64,000 nt of DNA. Origin: Bog-473 sp963843365. GTDB taxonomy: Bacteria; Actinomycetota; Acidimicrobiia; Acidimicrobiales; RAAP-2. The notes under the pieces were generated by a model. That model saw nothing but the letters and a program-made list of their open reading frames with translations, did not search any database and was not told the origin of the DNA. The position numbers and the translations under genes are program-made. The DNA lies in assembly GCA_963843365.1 (NCBI GenBank), contig CAWJKG010000002.1:310001-374000 (forward strand), written 5' to 3'. Numbering within the stretch: position 1 is the first letter of the stretch; every line of letters starts with the position of its first letter. Positions 37,127 to 47,210 of the stretch are shown here, piece by piece.

Positions 37127-37876
37127 TCAGTGGCGCCGTTCCAGCCAGCCGACGAGGATGGCGATGACACGGGGGTCGGCCCGCAGCCAGTGGCCGGCGC
37201 CGAGGACCGGATGCAGCTCGGAGGGCCCGGTGGCGGCGTCGGCCAGCGCCCGGGCATCGGCCAGCGGGACGTCGGGGTCGTCGGAGCCGTGCACCACCAG
37301 CAGCGGCCGCCCCTTGAGCGAGGCCGCGTCCTCGGCCGGGTGCAGCACGGAGAGCTCCTTGGCCCAGGCGTCGGCCGCGGCCGGGAAGCCGGGCGTGCTG
37401 ACCACGCCGGTCTGGCGGCAGCGCGCCAACAGCTGCTCGGGGTCGCCCGCCAGCGGGCCGAGATCGGCCGGGGTGCCGAGGCAGGCCACGCCGGCCACGC
37501 GCTCGTCGCCGGCCGCCAGGTGCAGGGCCAGCACGCCCCCGAAGCCGAAGCCCACCACCAGCCACGGAGCCGCCTCGGGGATCTCGGCTGCGGCCACGAA
37601 GGCCAGGTCCTCCAGCCAGCCCAGGGCGGAGAAGTCGCCGGCCGACTCGCCGGCACCGCGCAGCGACGCCGTGACGACGCGCCAACCCGACTCGCGGGTC
37701 AGCCGGTCGGCCAGCGCCGGGTAGGTCAGGGCGACGTCGGCTGCCGCACCCTTGGGCCGCGGCAGGTCGTGGACCAGCAGCACGTGACCGTGGACGGGTG
37801 CGCCGAGCGGCGTCGTGCTGGCGTAGGTGGCGAGGTCCCCCGCCGGTCCGGGACGGAGCCTGAATGGCCCCGGCAC
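37127..37876 (-). CDS. Alpha/beta-hydrolase-fold protein lacking the nucleophile
   Basis: A 249-residue hydrolase-fold protein. The elbow that should read G-x-S/C-x-G is VVGFGFGG, so residue 111 is Gly instead of Ser or Cys. The Asp (VHGSDDPDVP) and His (GAGHWLRADP) of the triad remain. The SLRGAGESAGD segment is typical of the BAAT/dienelactone-hydrolase side of the family. It starts at the GTG at 37876, directly after the acyl-CoA dehydrogenase stop. It may be a non-catalytic partner or use another chemistry. Confidence 0.65.
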   Translation of the reverse strand: MPGPFRLRPGPAGDLATYASTTPLGAPVHGHVLLVHDLPRPKGAAADVALTYPALADRLTRESGWRVVTASLRGAGESAGDFSALGWLEDLAFVAAAEIPEAAPWLVVGFGFGGVLALHLAAGDERVAGVACLGTPADLGPLAGDPEQLLARCRQTGVVSTPGFPAAADAWAKELSVLHPAEDAASLKGRPLLVVHGSDDPDVPLADARALADAATGPSELHPVLGAGHWLRADPRVIAILVGWLERRH

Positions 37877-37877
37877 C

Positions 37878-38993
37878 TCAGATGCCGATGCGCTGTGCCA
37901 GCAGCTCGCGGTGGTACGAGGGGTCGCCCAGCAACAGCTCGGACGACTTGGCCCGCTTGAAGTAGAGGTGGGCCGGGTGCTCCCAGGTGAAGCCGATGCC
38001 GCCGTGGATCTGGATGTTCTCGGCGGCCGAGTGGAAGTAGGCCTCCGAGCAGTACGACTTGGCCAGCGAGGCCACGACGGGCAGCTCGTCGGAGTCCTCG
38101 GCCGCGGCCCAGGCCGCGTAGTAGGCGGCGGACTTGGCCGACTCGACCTCGAGCAGCATGTCGGCGCACTTGTGCTTGATGGCCTGGAAGCTGCCGATGG
38201 GCCGCCCGAACTGGATCCGCGTCTTGGCGTACTCGACCGAGGCGTCGAGCACGTGCTGGGCCCCGCCGACCTGCTCGGCGGCCAGCGCCACCGCGGCGAG
38301 GTCGAGCGTCTTGGACAGCCCGGCCTCCGCGCCGCCGTCGGTCCCGATGAGGACGGCCGGCGTGTCGGCGAACTCGAGCCGCGCCTGCTTGCGCGTCTGG
38401 TCCATCGTCGGCAGCGACGTGCGGGTCAGGCCGGCGGCGTCGCCCTGCACCGCGAAGAGCGAGACGCCGGCGGCGGTGCGGGCGGCCACGACGATGAGGT
38501 TGGCCACGTGCCCGTCGATCACGAACATCTTGTGGCCGTTGAGCACCCAGCCGTCGCCCTTCTGCGTCGCCGCGCACTCGATGCCGCTGAAGTCCCACTT
38601 CCCGTTGTCCTCGGTGATGGCGAGCGTGGCGATCGTCTCGCCGGAGGCGATGCCGGGCAGGAACGACTTCTTGGCCTCGTCGTCGCCCGAGGTGAGCAGC
38701 GCGTTGGCGCCCAGGGCCACCGACGAGAAGAACGGTGCGCACAGCAGCGCGGCGCCCATCTCCTCGAGCACGACGAGCAGCTCGACGTAGGTGAAGCCCG
38801 AGCCGCCGAACTCCTCGGGGATGGTCAGCGACTGCAGGCCGAGCTGGTCGGCCATCTGGCTCCACACGGCGGGGTCGTAGCCGTCCTCGGTGTCCATCAG
38901 GCGGCGCACCTCGGTCTCGGGCGACTTCTCGGCCAGGAACCGGCGCACCGCGGCGCGCAGCTCCTCCTGCTCGTCACTGAAGGCGAAGTTCAT
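37878..38993 (-). CDS. Acyl-CoA dehydrogenase
   Basis: An intact 371-residue FAD enzyme starting MNFAFSDEQEELRAAVRRFL. Recognisable parts are IPEEFGGSGFTYVELLVVLEE, ATLAITEDNGKWD and VLNGHKMFVIDGHVANLIVV. The C-terminal helix reads YAKTRIQFGRPIGSFQAIKH, followed by AENIQIHGGIGFTWEHPAHLYFKRA. It looks like the FadE partners that form heteromeric dehydrogenases in steroid or side-chain oxidation, in which one subunit often lacks the base. The true substrate is unknown. A hydrolase-fold gene follows with a 1-bp gap. Confidence 0.85.
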   Translation of the reverse strand: MNFAFSDEQEELRAAVRRFLAEKSPETEVRRLMDTEDGYDPAVWSQMADQLGLQSLTIPEEFGGSGFTYVELLVVLEEMGAALLCAPFFSSVALGANALLTSGDDEAKKSFLPGIASGETIATLAITEDNGKWDFSGIECAATQKGDGWVLNGHKMFVIDGHVANLIVVAARTAAGVSLFAVQGDAAGLTRTSLPTMDQTRKQARLEFADTPAVLIGTDGGAEAGLSKTLDLAAVALAAEQVGGAQHVLDASVEYAKTRIQFGRPIGSFQAIKHKCADMLLEVESAKSAAYYAAWAAAEDSDELPVVASLAKSYCSEAYFHSAAENIQIHGGIGFTWEHPAHLYFKRAKSSELLLGDPSYHRELLAQRIGI

Positions 38994-39094
38994 GCAGGGC
39001 TCCTCTGCCTCTTCCCCCGGCAGCCCGGCCGGCGGTCCCACCAGCGTGTCTACCAGACGAAGGAGCGCGGGACCAGATGTGCGACGCTGGGGCG

Positions 39095-39712
39095 ATGGGA
39101 CAGCTGGAGGAGATCTGGAGCGACGCCAACGCCGAGGTCCACCAGATCGTGGTGGGCCCGATGGACAACAACGTCTACATCCTGCGTTGCCGCCGCACCG
39201 GCGAGGCCATGCTGATCGACGCCGCCAACGAGCACGAGGAACTGCTGGAGATCTGCCGGCGGCTGGGCGTGAACCAGGTGGTGGAGACCCACGGCCACTG
39301 GGACCACATCCAGGCCGTGCCCGCCGTGCGCGAGCCGGCATCTCGGTGGCCGTGACCAGCGCCGACGCCGGCATGCTGCCCAGCTACGACCTCATCCTGG
39401 AGGACGACGAGCAGCTGCAGCGTGGGCGACCTGCGCATCAAGACCCTGGCCACCCCGGGCCACACCCCCGGCTCCATCTGCTTCGCCGTCGAGGGCACCA
39501 ACCTCCTGTTCACGGGCGACACCCTCTTCCCCGGCGGGCCGGGCAACACCTCGTTCGAGAACGCCGACTTCGACACCATCATTCAGTCCATCGACCGCCG
39601 GATCTTCGCCGCCTTCGACCCCGACACCCTGGTCCTGCCCGGCCACGGCGCCTCCACCACCGTCGGCAACGAGTCCCCTCACCTGGAGGAATGGGTCGAG
39701 CGGGGTTGGTGA
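39095..39712 (+). CDS. Metallo-beta-lactamase-fold hydrolase (glyoxalase II-like, frameshifted)
   Basis: A zinc hydrolase of about 205 residues that starts MGQLEEIWSDANAEVHQIVV. The metal motif HxHxDH is THGHWDHIQ, and further ligands are TPGHTPGS, FTGDTLFPGG and LPGHGASTTVG. A one-base loss near 39335 and a gain near 39418 split the gene into three frames. Relatives hydrolyse thioesters such as S-lactoylglutathione or its mycothiol analogue. Which thiol is used here cannot be seen. It is divergent from the acyl-CoA dehydrogenase gene. Confidence 0.8.
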
Positions 39713-39793
39713 GGGCCGCCGCGGGGAGTCCGCCGGAACCGTCCCGGCGGCCCCTACCGCGAAAACCTGACCAAAACGGTAAGCTTTTAGGCG

Positions 39794-40544
<751 letters not shown>

Positions 40545-40548
<4 letters not shown>

Positions 40549-41825
40549 CGCCCGACGCCACCGCCGCCACGGCGCGGCGGCCACGCCGGCACCGCTCAAC
40601 GTCGAGGCGCTGCGCAAGGACTTCCCGCTGCTGGCGCGCACGGTCAACGGGCGGCCGATCGTCTATCTCGACTCGGCCTCCTCCGCGCTGCAGCCCCAGT
40701 CCGTCATCGGCGCCATGGCGCACTACTACGAGACGACGCACGCCAACGTGCACCGCGGCGTCTACGCCACCGCCGAGGAGGCCACCGCCCTGTACGAGCG
40801 GGCCCGCGTGGTGGCCGGCCGCTTCGTCGGCGCGCCCGACCCCGCCCGCGAGGTCGTCTTCACCAAGAACACGACCGAGTCGCTCAACCTGGTGGCCCAG
40901 TCCTGGGGCCGGGCCAACCTGCGCGCGGGCGACGCCGTGCTCCTGACCGAGATGGAGCACCACGCCAACATCGTGCCGTGGATGATCCTCTCCGAGGAGC
41001 TGGGCGGCCTCGACCTGCGCTACATCCCGATCGACGGCGACGGGCGCCTCGTGCTCGACGACCTCGACCGGCTGGTCGACGGCGTCAAGGTCGTCGGCGT
41101 GTCCTGCATGTCGAACGTGCTCGGCACCATCAACCCGGTGCGCCACGTGGCCGAGGCGGCCCACGCCGCCGGCGCCGTCGTGGTGGCCGACGGCGCGCAG
41201 CTCGTCCCCCACGCGCCGGTCGACGTCGCGCGAGCTCGGCGTCGACTTCCTCGCCTTCTCGGCCCACAAGATGATGGGCCCGACCGGCATCGGCGTCCTG
41301 TGGGGCCGCGCCGAGCTGCTCGACGCCATGCCGCCCTTCCTCGGCGGCGGCGGCATGATCCTCGACGTCAAGCTCGACGGCTTCCGGCCGGCGCCGCCGC
41401 CGGCCCGCTTCGAGGCGGGCACGCCGCCCATCGCCGAGGCGGTCGGGCTGACCGCGGCCATCGCCTACCTGAGCGACATCGGGATGGACCGCATCCGGGC
41501 CCACGAGCTGGCGCTGACCAACTACGCCCTGGCCCGCCTGGACGAGAAGCTCGGCTCCGACGTGCGGGTGTTCGGGCCGCCGGCGGGCGACGACCGCGGC
41601 GGCGTGCTCTCCCTGGCCTACCGGGACGTGCACGCGCACGACCTGGCCCAGGTGCTCGACCAGTTCGGCGTGTGCGTGCGGCCGGGCCACCACTGCGCCA
41701 AGCCGCTGATGCGGCGGCTCGGCGTGCAGGCCACCGCCCGCGCCTCGTTGTCGCTGTTCAGCGACGAGCACGACATCGAGGTGCTGATCGAGGGATTGCT
41801 GGAAGCCGGTAGATTGTTCGGCTGA
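40545..41825 (+). CDS. sufS: SufS-type cysteine desulfurase (frameshifted)
   Basis: A PLP enzyme that takes sulfur from cysteine for Fe-S clusters. The joined product of about 425 residues has FPLLARTVNGRPIVYLDSA, HANVHRGVYATAEEAT, VVFTKNTTESLNLVA and EMEHHANIVPW. The PLP lysine lies in FSAHKMMGPTGIG and the reactive Cys in RPGHHCAKPLM. Frame changes fall near 40580 and 41230. The stop shares its last base with the sufU start codon. No other desulfurase gene is seen in the window. Confidence 0.9.
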
Positions 41826-42328
41826 TGGCCGACCTCGAAGAGCTGTACCGCGAGATCATCCTCGACCACTACCGCTCGCCCCGGAACCGCGGCGAGCTGG
41901 ACTCCCCTCCCGCCCACCGCGTGGAGGGCTTCAACCCGCTGTGCGGCGACGAGGTCGTGGTGTCCATGGTCGTCGAGGACGGCAAGCTGGCCGACCTCAA
42001 GATCGGCGGCTCGGGCTGCTCCATCAGCCAGTCCTCCGCCTCGCTGATGTCGGCCGCCGTCAAGGGCAAGCCGGTCGGCGAGGTGCGCCGGCTGATCTCG
42101 CACCTTCAAGGGGATGATGTCGATCCACGAGGCTCACCTCGACCCCGAGAGCACGGGGACGGCGCCGAGGCCGTGGAGGACGAGCCCGAGGAGATCGACC
42201 TCGACAAGCTGGGCGAGCTGGCGGCGCTCCAGGGCGTGGTGAAGTTCCCGGTGCGCATCAAGTGCGCGACCTTGAGCTGGAACGCGCTGGCCCAGGGTCT
42301 CGACGAGGTGGCGGCGCAGGCCTCCTAG
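41825..42328 (+). CDS. sufU: SufU zinc-dependent sulfur acceptor (internal compensating frameshift)
   Basis: A 167-residue NifU-fold protein that accepts sulfur from SufS. Zinc ligands are Cys40 and Asp42 (NPLCGDEVVV), Cys65 (GGSGCSISQSSAS) and the Cys in IKCATLSW. Between about 42104 and 42155 the frame reads an unlikely stretch. Shifting by one gives FKGMMSIHEAHLDPEST, close to the expected helix, so two compensating indels are likely there. It is the last gene of sufC-sufS-sufU. Confidence 0.88.
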   Translation: MADLEELYREIILDHYRSPRNRGELDSPPAHRVEGFNPLCGDEVVVSMVVEDGKLADLKIGGSGCSISQSSASLMSAAVKGKPVGEVRRLISHLQGDDVDPRGSPRPREHGDGAEAVEDEPEEIDLDKLGELAALQGVVKFPVRIKCATLSWNALAQGLDEVAAQAS

Positions 42329-42368
42329 CCGCACCGTCCGCGAGGCCCGGGTCCGGCGCCGGGGAGCC

Positions 42369-43775
42369 TCAGCTCGGACGTGCCAGCGGCTCAGCTCGGG
42401 GTGCAGGGGACGGGTTGAACGAGCCCGGGGCCGTGCGTGGGTGCCGCGCCGGCGCCGTCGGAGCCGGAGTGGATCGGTGCCCCGCCGTGGTCGGCGTGGC
42501 CGGCGGGGCCGTGGTGGGCGTGACGGGCGGGGGCGGGTTGGGGTCGCCGGCCGCGTCGGGGGGCGGGTTGGTCGGCGTCTGCAGGTCGGAGCCGAAGATG
42601 TTGACCAGCATCTGCTGCGCCTCGGGCTGCTGCACCGTCAGCACGTCGCCCAGGTCGCCGAACCCGTTGGCCGCCTCGGTCGGCAGCGTCTGGGCCTGCA
42701 GGTTGGCCGGGTCGAAGGAGTGGTAGTCCAGGGCCAGGCCGATCAGCTCGTTGAAGCCGAAGCCGTCGTCGATGGTGATGCCCTCGTGGATGGAGCCGAT
42801 GAAGGCGTTGACCGTCAGCGGGTTCACCTTCGACTTGGCCGCGGTGATGAGCGACCGGATGAACACGTCCTGGCGCTGGATGCGGCCGAAGTCGCTCGTC
42901 CCGTCGTACTGCCAGTAGCCGTTGGCGTAGTACTCGTAGTGCCGGGCCCGGGCCACGGCGAGGGCCTGCGCGCCGTTGAGGAGCTGGCAGCCGGGCGTCG
43001 TGATGTCGAGGCCCGAGTAGGAGTCCTTGGCCGGGTAGGGGAAGTCGAGGTAGACGCCGCCCAGCGCGTTCACGGCGTCCTGGAAGCCGGAGAAGTCGAC
43101 CTGGACCACGTGGTTGATGGGGATGCCGAAGTTGGCCGTGATCGTCTTCACCAACTGGTCGGCGCCCGAGTTGTACGACGAGTTGATGCGGTTGTAGGTG
43201 CCGTACTGCGACGAGTCCGGCGGCAGCATGGAGACCACGGTGTCGCGCGGGATGGACACGACCTGAATCTGCTTGGTGGACGGGGTGACCCGCCACAGCT
43301 GCACGACGTCGCTGCGCTGGCCCGTGACCGCCGAGGCCGAGCCGAAGGCCTGGCTGGACTCGCCGACGCGGCTGTCCGAACCGATGACGAGCAGGGTGAA
43401 GGGCGCGCCGCTGGCGGCGGCCACCTCGGCGTTGATGTGCACCTTGTTGATCTGGTTGTAGCGGTACCAGAGGTAGGCGTAGCCACCGCCGACCGCGGCC
43501 ACCACGAGGACGATCAGCGCGCACAGCGCCACCACCACCTTCTTGCCACCGCTCCACTTGGGCTTCCCGCTGCGCCGAACGTTCGACTTGCCGCCCTCCG
43601 CGTCGATCTTGGACCCGAGCGCGCGCAGGCCCGACTCGTTCGCCACGCTCTCGCCTTCCGCGCCCGTCCGCATCTGCCGGCCGAGCGCGGCCAGGCCTTC
43701 TTGGTTTGCGTGCCGTCCGCGGCGCTTCTCGGGGGAGCGATCCGACCCGTCGCCCGTCGGACGACCGTTCGCCAT
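42369..43775 (-). CDS. LytR-CpsA-Psr family wall-polymer ligase
   Basis: An LCP-family phosphotransferase that attaches polymers to peptidoglycan outside the membrane. The 468-residue protein has a charged cytosolic start, a membrane helix (VVVALCALIVLVVAAVGGGY) and the LCP domain with TLLVIGSDSRVG, RSDVVQLWRV, VSIPRDTVV, YNRINSSYNSG and RARHYEYYANG...DFGRIQRQDVFI. A Pro/Thr-rich tail ends it. It lies between the two converging SUF groups and has no obvious link to Fe-S work. The ATG at 43775 is chosen over an upstream GTG. Confidence 0.88.
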   Translation of the reverse strand: MANGRPTGDGSDRSPEKRRGRHANQEGLAALGRQMRTGAEGESVANESGLRALGSKIDAEGGKSNVRRSGKPKWSGGKKVVVALCALIVLVVAAVGGGYAYLWYRYNQINKVHINAEVAAASGAPFTLLVIGSDSRVGESSQAFGSASAVTGQRSDVVQLWRVTPSTKQIQVVSIPRDTVVSMLPPDSSQYGTYNRINSSYNSGADQLVKTITANFGIPINHVVQVDFSGFQDAVNALGGVYLDFPYPAKDSYSGLDITTPGCQLLNGAQALAVARARHYEYYANGYWQYDGTSDFGRIQRQDVFIRSLITAAKSKVNPLTVNAFIGSIHEGITIDDGFGFNELIGLALDYHSFDPANLQAQTLPTEAANGFGDLGDVLTVQQPEAQQMLVNIFGSDLQTPTNPPPDAAGDPNPPPPVTPTTAPPATPTTAGHRSTPAPTAPARHPRTAPGSFNPSPAPRAEPLARPS

Positions 43776-43856
43776 GGGGAAGAACGGTACCAAGCACGGT
43801 TGCACAGGTGGCGGCAGGTCCCCCGCCGGCGCTGCCCGCGCGCGGAGGGCCCGTGC

Positions 43857-44625
43857 TCAGTGTGTGTCCTGGTACTCGGCGTATCCCGTCTGTTCGAGCT
43901 GCAGCGCCAGCGCTGCATCGCCCGTGGCAACGATGCGCCCGTCGACGAGCACGTGCACCAGGTCCGCCTCGAGCTGCACCAGGAAGCGGTTGAAGTGGGT
44001 GATGGCCAGCAGACCCACGCCCCACTCGGTGGTCGCGTGCTGCAGCCGGCGCGCCACCTCGCCCAGCGCGTCGACGTCGAGGCCCGAGTCCACCTCGTCG
44101 AGGATGCACACCGCGGGGCGGATGACGCCCAGCTGGACCATCTCGGTGCGCTTGCGCCTCCCCCCCCGAAAGGTCGACGTTGAGCGGCCGGCTGAGCAGA
44201 CGGGCGTCGAGGCCGACCGCCTTGGCCTCCTCCCGCATGCGCTCCTCCAAGGTCGCCGCGGTCGCGGGCGTGTCGCCGGCGGCGTCCAGGGCACCCCCGG
44301 CCGCCGCCGCGGCCAACAACGAGGAGAGGCCCACCCCGGGGACCTCGACGGGATGCTGCAGCGCCAGGAACAGCCCGGCCCGGGCCCGCTGCCAGGCCGG
44401 CTGGCCGGTCAGGTCGTGCCCGTCCATGGTGATGGAGCCCGACGTCACCTCGGTGCCGGGGCGCCCCATGAGCGCGTGGGCCAGCGTGCTCTTGCCCGAA
44501 CCGTTGGGGCCCATGATCACGTGCACCTCGCCGCTGCGGACGGTCAGGTCGATGCCGTGCAGGACCTCCTTGCCGCCGGCACTGGCGTGCAGGCCGCGCA
44601 CCTCGAAGACGTGCTCGGTGCTCAC
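43857..44625 (-). CDS. sufC: SufC Fe-S assembly ATPase, copy 2 (frameshifted in a C/G run)
   Basis: A second SufC. It reads VFEVRGLHASAGGKEVLHGIDL, Walker A MGPNGSGKST, ALQHPVEVPGVG, signature LSGG followed by RKRTEMVQLG, and Walker B VCILDEVDSGLDVDAL. The frame breaks inside the signature motif at a run of eight C on the plus strand (about 44160). Removing one base restores it, which points to a homopolymer error. The GTG at 44625 overlaps the Rieske stop (GTGA). It belongs to the minus-strand group with sufD and the Rieske protein. Confidence 0.88.
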
Positions 44626-44939
44626 GGGAGCACCACGGCGACCTTGCCGTCCTGCCGCGTCACCTCGTACACCGAAACCGGCTGCGTCGCCGGCAGCGAG
44701 CAGGGCGCGCCGGTCACGAGGTCGAACGTGCTGCCGTGGCGGGGGCATTCGATCTGGCACTCGTCGGCCCAGACCTCGCCCTCGGACAGCGAGTAGTCCT
44801 CGTGGCTGCACTCGTCGTCGAGCGCGAAGAAGGCGTCGCCGATGCGCACGAGCGCAATCCGGTGTCCGGCCACGTCGAATCGCCGCGCCTCGCCCGGGGC
44901 CAGGTCGTCGGGCGCGCACAGCGCCACGGTCTCAGACAC
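44622..44939 (-). CDS. Rieske [2Fe-2S] ferredoxin of the SUF locus
   Basis: A 105-residue Rieske protein. The cluster ligands are Cys44 and His46 (ECSHEDY) and Cys65 and His68 (ECPRHGS). The spacing is like that of NdmA/BphA3-type ferredoxins. It lies between sufD and sufC, with overlaps on both sides, so it is translated with them. Such proteins accompany SUF genes in many actinobacteria, perhaps as an electron donor or cluster-handling partner. That role is an inference. Confidence 0.9.
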   Translation of the reverse strand: MSETVALCAPDDLAPGEARRFDVAGHRIALVRIGDAFFALDDECSHEDYSLSEGEVWADECQIECPRHGSTFDLVTGAPCSLPATQPVSVYEVTRQDGKVAVVLP

Positions 44940-46230
44940 CGGCCGGCAGCGCCCGGCCGCCCAGGGCGACGTCGAGGCGATCGTGCACCGCACTTTGGAG
45001 GTACGGCACCAGCTCGGGGACGGGAGACCGGTCGATGATGGCGTCGAAGAAGCCGCGCACGATCAGACCCTCGGCGACTTCGGGGGCCACGCCCCGCGAC
45101 TCGATGTAGTAGCGCTGGTCCTCGTCGACGGGGCCCACGGTCGAGGCGTGGGAGCAGCGGACGTCGTTCTCGAGGATGTCGAGGTTCGGCACCGAGTCGG
45201 CGTGGGCGCCCTCGTCGAGCACGAGGTTGCGGTTGGTCTGGCGGGCGTCGCTGCGCACCGCGCCGCGGTGGACCCGGATGAGCCCGCTGTAGACCGACCG
45301 CGACGTCCCGGCCACCGCGCCCTGGCAGAGAAGCTCGCTGGTCGTCCGCGGTGCCACGTGGTCCTGCAGGGTGCGCACGTCGTGCACCTGGGTCCCGTCG
45401 CCGAGATAGGCCGAGAGGATTTCGCTGCGGGCGTCGCGCCCCTCGACGGCCACGTCGGCCCGCACCCGGTCGTAGGCGGCACCGAGGCCGACGGTGAACG
45501 TGCGCAAGAACGACGAGGCCGCGCCGCGCCCGGCCAGCCGGCCGATCGACCATGCACGGCTGCCGAGGATCTGCAGGGAGACGTAGCCCAGCGCGGCGCC
45601 CTCGCCCGCCGCCAGCTCGGTCACGGGCACCACCAGGCTGCGCTCCGCCCCCTCGGGGCCGGCGAACACCTCGACGACCGACAGCGCCGACCCCGCGCCG
45701 ACACGCACGCAGGTGCGCGGGAAGGCGGAGGAGTCGTCACACCAGTGCACGATCAGAATCGGCCCGCCCGCCTGCACGCCTGCGGGCACGTCCACGAAGA
45801 CCGGGTCCGGAGCGAAGGCGTCGTTGAGGCGCACCAGGGCGTCGCCACCCTGCTGCACGGACCCGAGCATGTCCGCCGCGCCGGGGACGGAGTCGGCCCG
45901 GCCGAACACGAGCTCTGCCGCGGCCACCGACGCCATCGTGAAGGCGCCGGCCTTCCCGTTGTGCACGAGCACGCTCCCCGCCACGGGGCCCAGCGCCGCC
46001 GTGAGCGCGGCGAGCAGCTGGTCGCCCTCCGGGGTGGGCCCGTCCGGCCGCGCCGGTGCGAACTGGTCCAGGGCCAGGTCGTCGATGGGCGTGTACCGCC
46101 ACACCTCTTCGCTCTCCGAGGGCAGCGCCGAGGACGCGAACGCCTCGTAGCCGGCGGCGCGCCGGGCCCGGAGCCAGTCGGGTCCGACCAGGCCCGCGGC
46201 GGCTTCAGCGGTGAAGGGGTGGGGGGTCAC
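44932..46230 (-). CDS. sufD: SufD subunit of the SufBCD scaffold
   Basis: A 432-residue beta-helix scaffold protein. Features are the N-terminal WRYTPIDDLALDQF, then late motifs SVYSGLIRVHRGAVRSDARQTNRNL and SHASTVGPVDEDQRYYIESRG, which are typical of SufD/SufB. The GTG at 46230 has a GAGAGG box five bases ahead and is favoured over the TTG at 46251. It is followed by the Rieske gene (8-bp overlap) and sufC. It is separated from sufB by two genes, an unusual interruption. Confidence 0.92.
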   Translation of the reverse strand: MTPHPFTAEAAAGLVGPDWLRARRAAGYEAFASSALPSESEEVWRYTPIDDLALDQFAPARPDGPTPEGDQLLAALTAALGPVAGSVLVHNGKAGAFTMASVAAAELVFGRADSVPGAADMLGSVQQGGDALVRLNDAFAPDPVFVDVPAGVQAGGPILIVHWCDDSSAFPRTCVRVGAGSALSVVEVFAGPEGAERSLVVPVTELAAGEGAALGYVSLQILGSRAWSIGRLAGRGAASSFLRTFTVGLGAAYDRVRADVAVEGRDARSEILSAYLGDGTQVHDVRTLQDHVAPRTTSELLCQGAVAGTSRSVYSGLIRVHRGAVRSDARQTNRNLVLDEGAHADSVPNLDILENDVRCSHASTVGPVDEDQRYYIESRGVAPEVAEGLIVRGFFDAIIDRSPVPELVPYLQSAVHDRLDVALGGRALPAGV

Positions 46231-46315
46231 GCGTCCTCTCGGGATAGCCAATGCGGCCCATGCACTCTAGTGGCACCCCGCCGGGCGCCCTACCTGGCGC
46301 ATTAGCCTTCTGCGC

Positions 46316-47170
46316 ATGGGAGACACCGTCGCGTTCGAGTCACCGGTCCTGCGCATAGAGCAGGACGAGGCCGAGGGGGTGGCCACCTTGTGGCTGGACC
46401 GCCCCGAGGCGCGCAACGCCATGGGGGTGGACCTGTGGCGCGACCTGCCCCGGGCCATGGACCTGCTCTCCGAAGACCCGGCCGTGCGGGTCGTCGTGAT
46501 CGCGGCCGAGGGCCCGCACTTCTCGGTCGGCCTCGATCTCAAGGCCATGGGCGGCATGCTCACCGGTGGCGACGGCTCGGGCGGGACGCGGCAGTCCATG
46601 GCGGCCCGCGCCCGCGGCAGCCGGGTCGAGGTGCTGCGGTTGCAGGACTCCATCACCGCGGTCGCCCGCTGCCCCAAGCCGGTCATCGCCGCCGTGCACG
46701 GGTACTGCATCGGCGGGGGCGTCGACCTCATCGCCGCCTGCGACATCCGTGTGGCGTCCTCGGACGCCGTCTTCTCGGTGCGCGAGGCCAAAATGGCCAT
46801 CGTGGCCGACCTGGGCAGCCTGCAACGGCTGCCGGCGATCATCAACGCCGGCCACCTGGCCGAGCTCGCCTACACCGGCAAGGACATCAGCGCCGAGCGC
46901 GCCAAGGAGATCGGCTTGGTCAACGACGTCGTCGCCGACGCCGACGCCGTGCACAAGGCGGCCCAGGCGTTGGCGGTCGAGATCGCCTCCAACTCGCCCA
47001 TCGCCGTCCAGGGCACCAAGGCGGTCCTGAGGGCCAACGAGGGGCGGACCGTGGCCGAGGGACTCGACTACGTGGCGACCTGGAACGCCGGGATGCTCGC
47101 CTCGGACGACCTGACCGAGGCGGTCACCGCGTTCATGGAGAAGCGCCCGCCGAAGTTCACCGGCCGCTGA
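46316..47170 (+). CDS. Crotonase-family enzyme, dienoyl-CoA isomerase-like
   Basis: A 284-residue enoyl-CoA hydratase/isomerase-fold protein. It has VATLWLDRPEARNAM, the oxyanion loop FSVGLDLKAM and GYCIGGGVDLIAACDIR. The three acidic residues of the delta3,5-delta2,4-dienoyl-CoA isomerase ECH1 appear to be conserved: Asp137 (GGVD), Glu157 (VREAKM) and Asp165 (VADLGSLQRLP). It would help oxidise unsaturated fatty acids with odd-position double bonds. It is a plus-strand gene inside the minus-strand SUF block. Confidence 0.8.
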   Translation: MGDTVAFESPVLRIEQDEAEGVATLWLDRPEARNAMGVDLWRDLPRAMDLLSEDPAVRVVVIAAEGPHFSVGLDLKAMGGMLTGGDGSGGTRQSMAARARGSRVEVLRLQDSITAVARCPKPVIAAVHGYCIGGGVDLIAACDIRVASSDAVFSVREAKMAIVADLGSLQRLPAIINAGHLAELAYTGKDISAERAKEIGLVNDVVADADAVHKAAQALAVEIASNSPIAVQGTKAVLRANEGRTVAEGLDYVATWNAGMLASDDLTEAVTAFMEKRPPKFTGR

Positions 47171-47210
47171 GTCGTCCGCCGGCCGGCGTCCGCCGGCTGC
47201 TGCGCGCGGG

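Noticed and set aside
42391..44919. A single long minus-strand frame covering sufC copy 2 and the LCP gene
   Set aside because: The part over the LCP gene is a shadow of the real frame. Only the N-terminal half of SufC in it is real.
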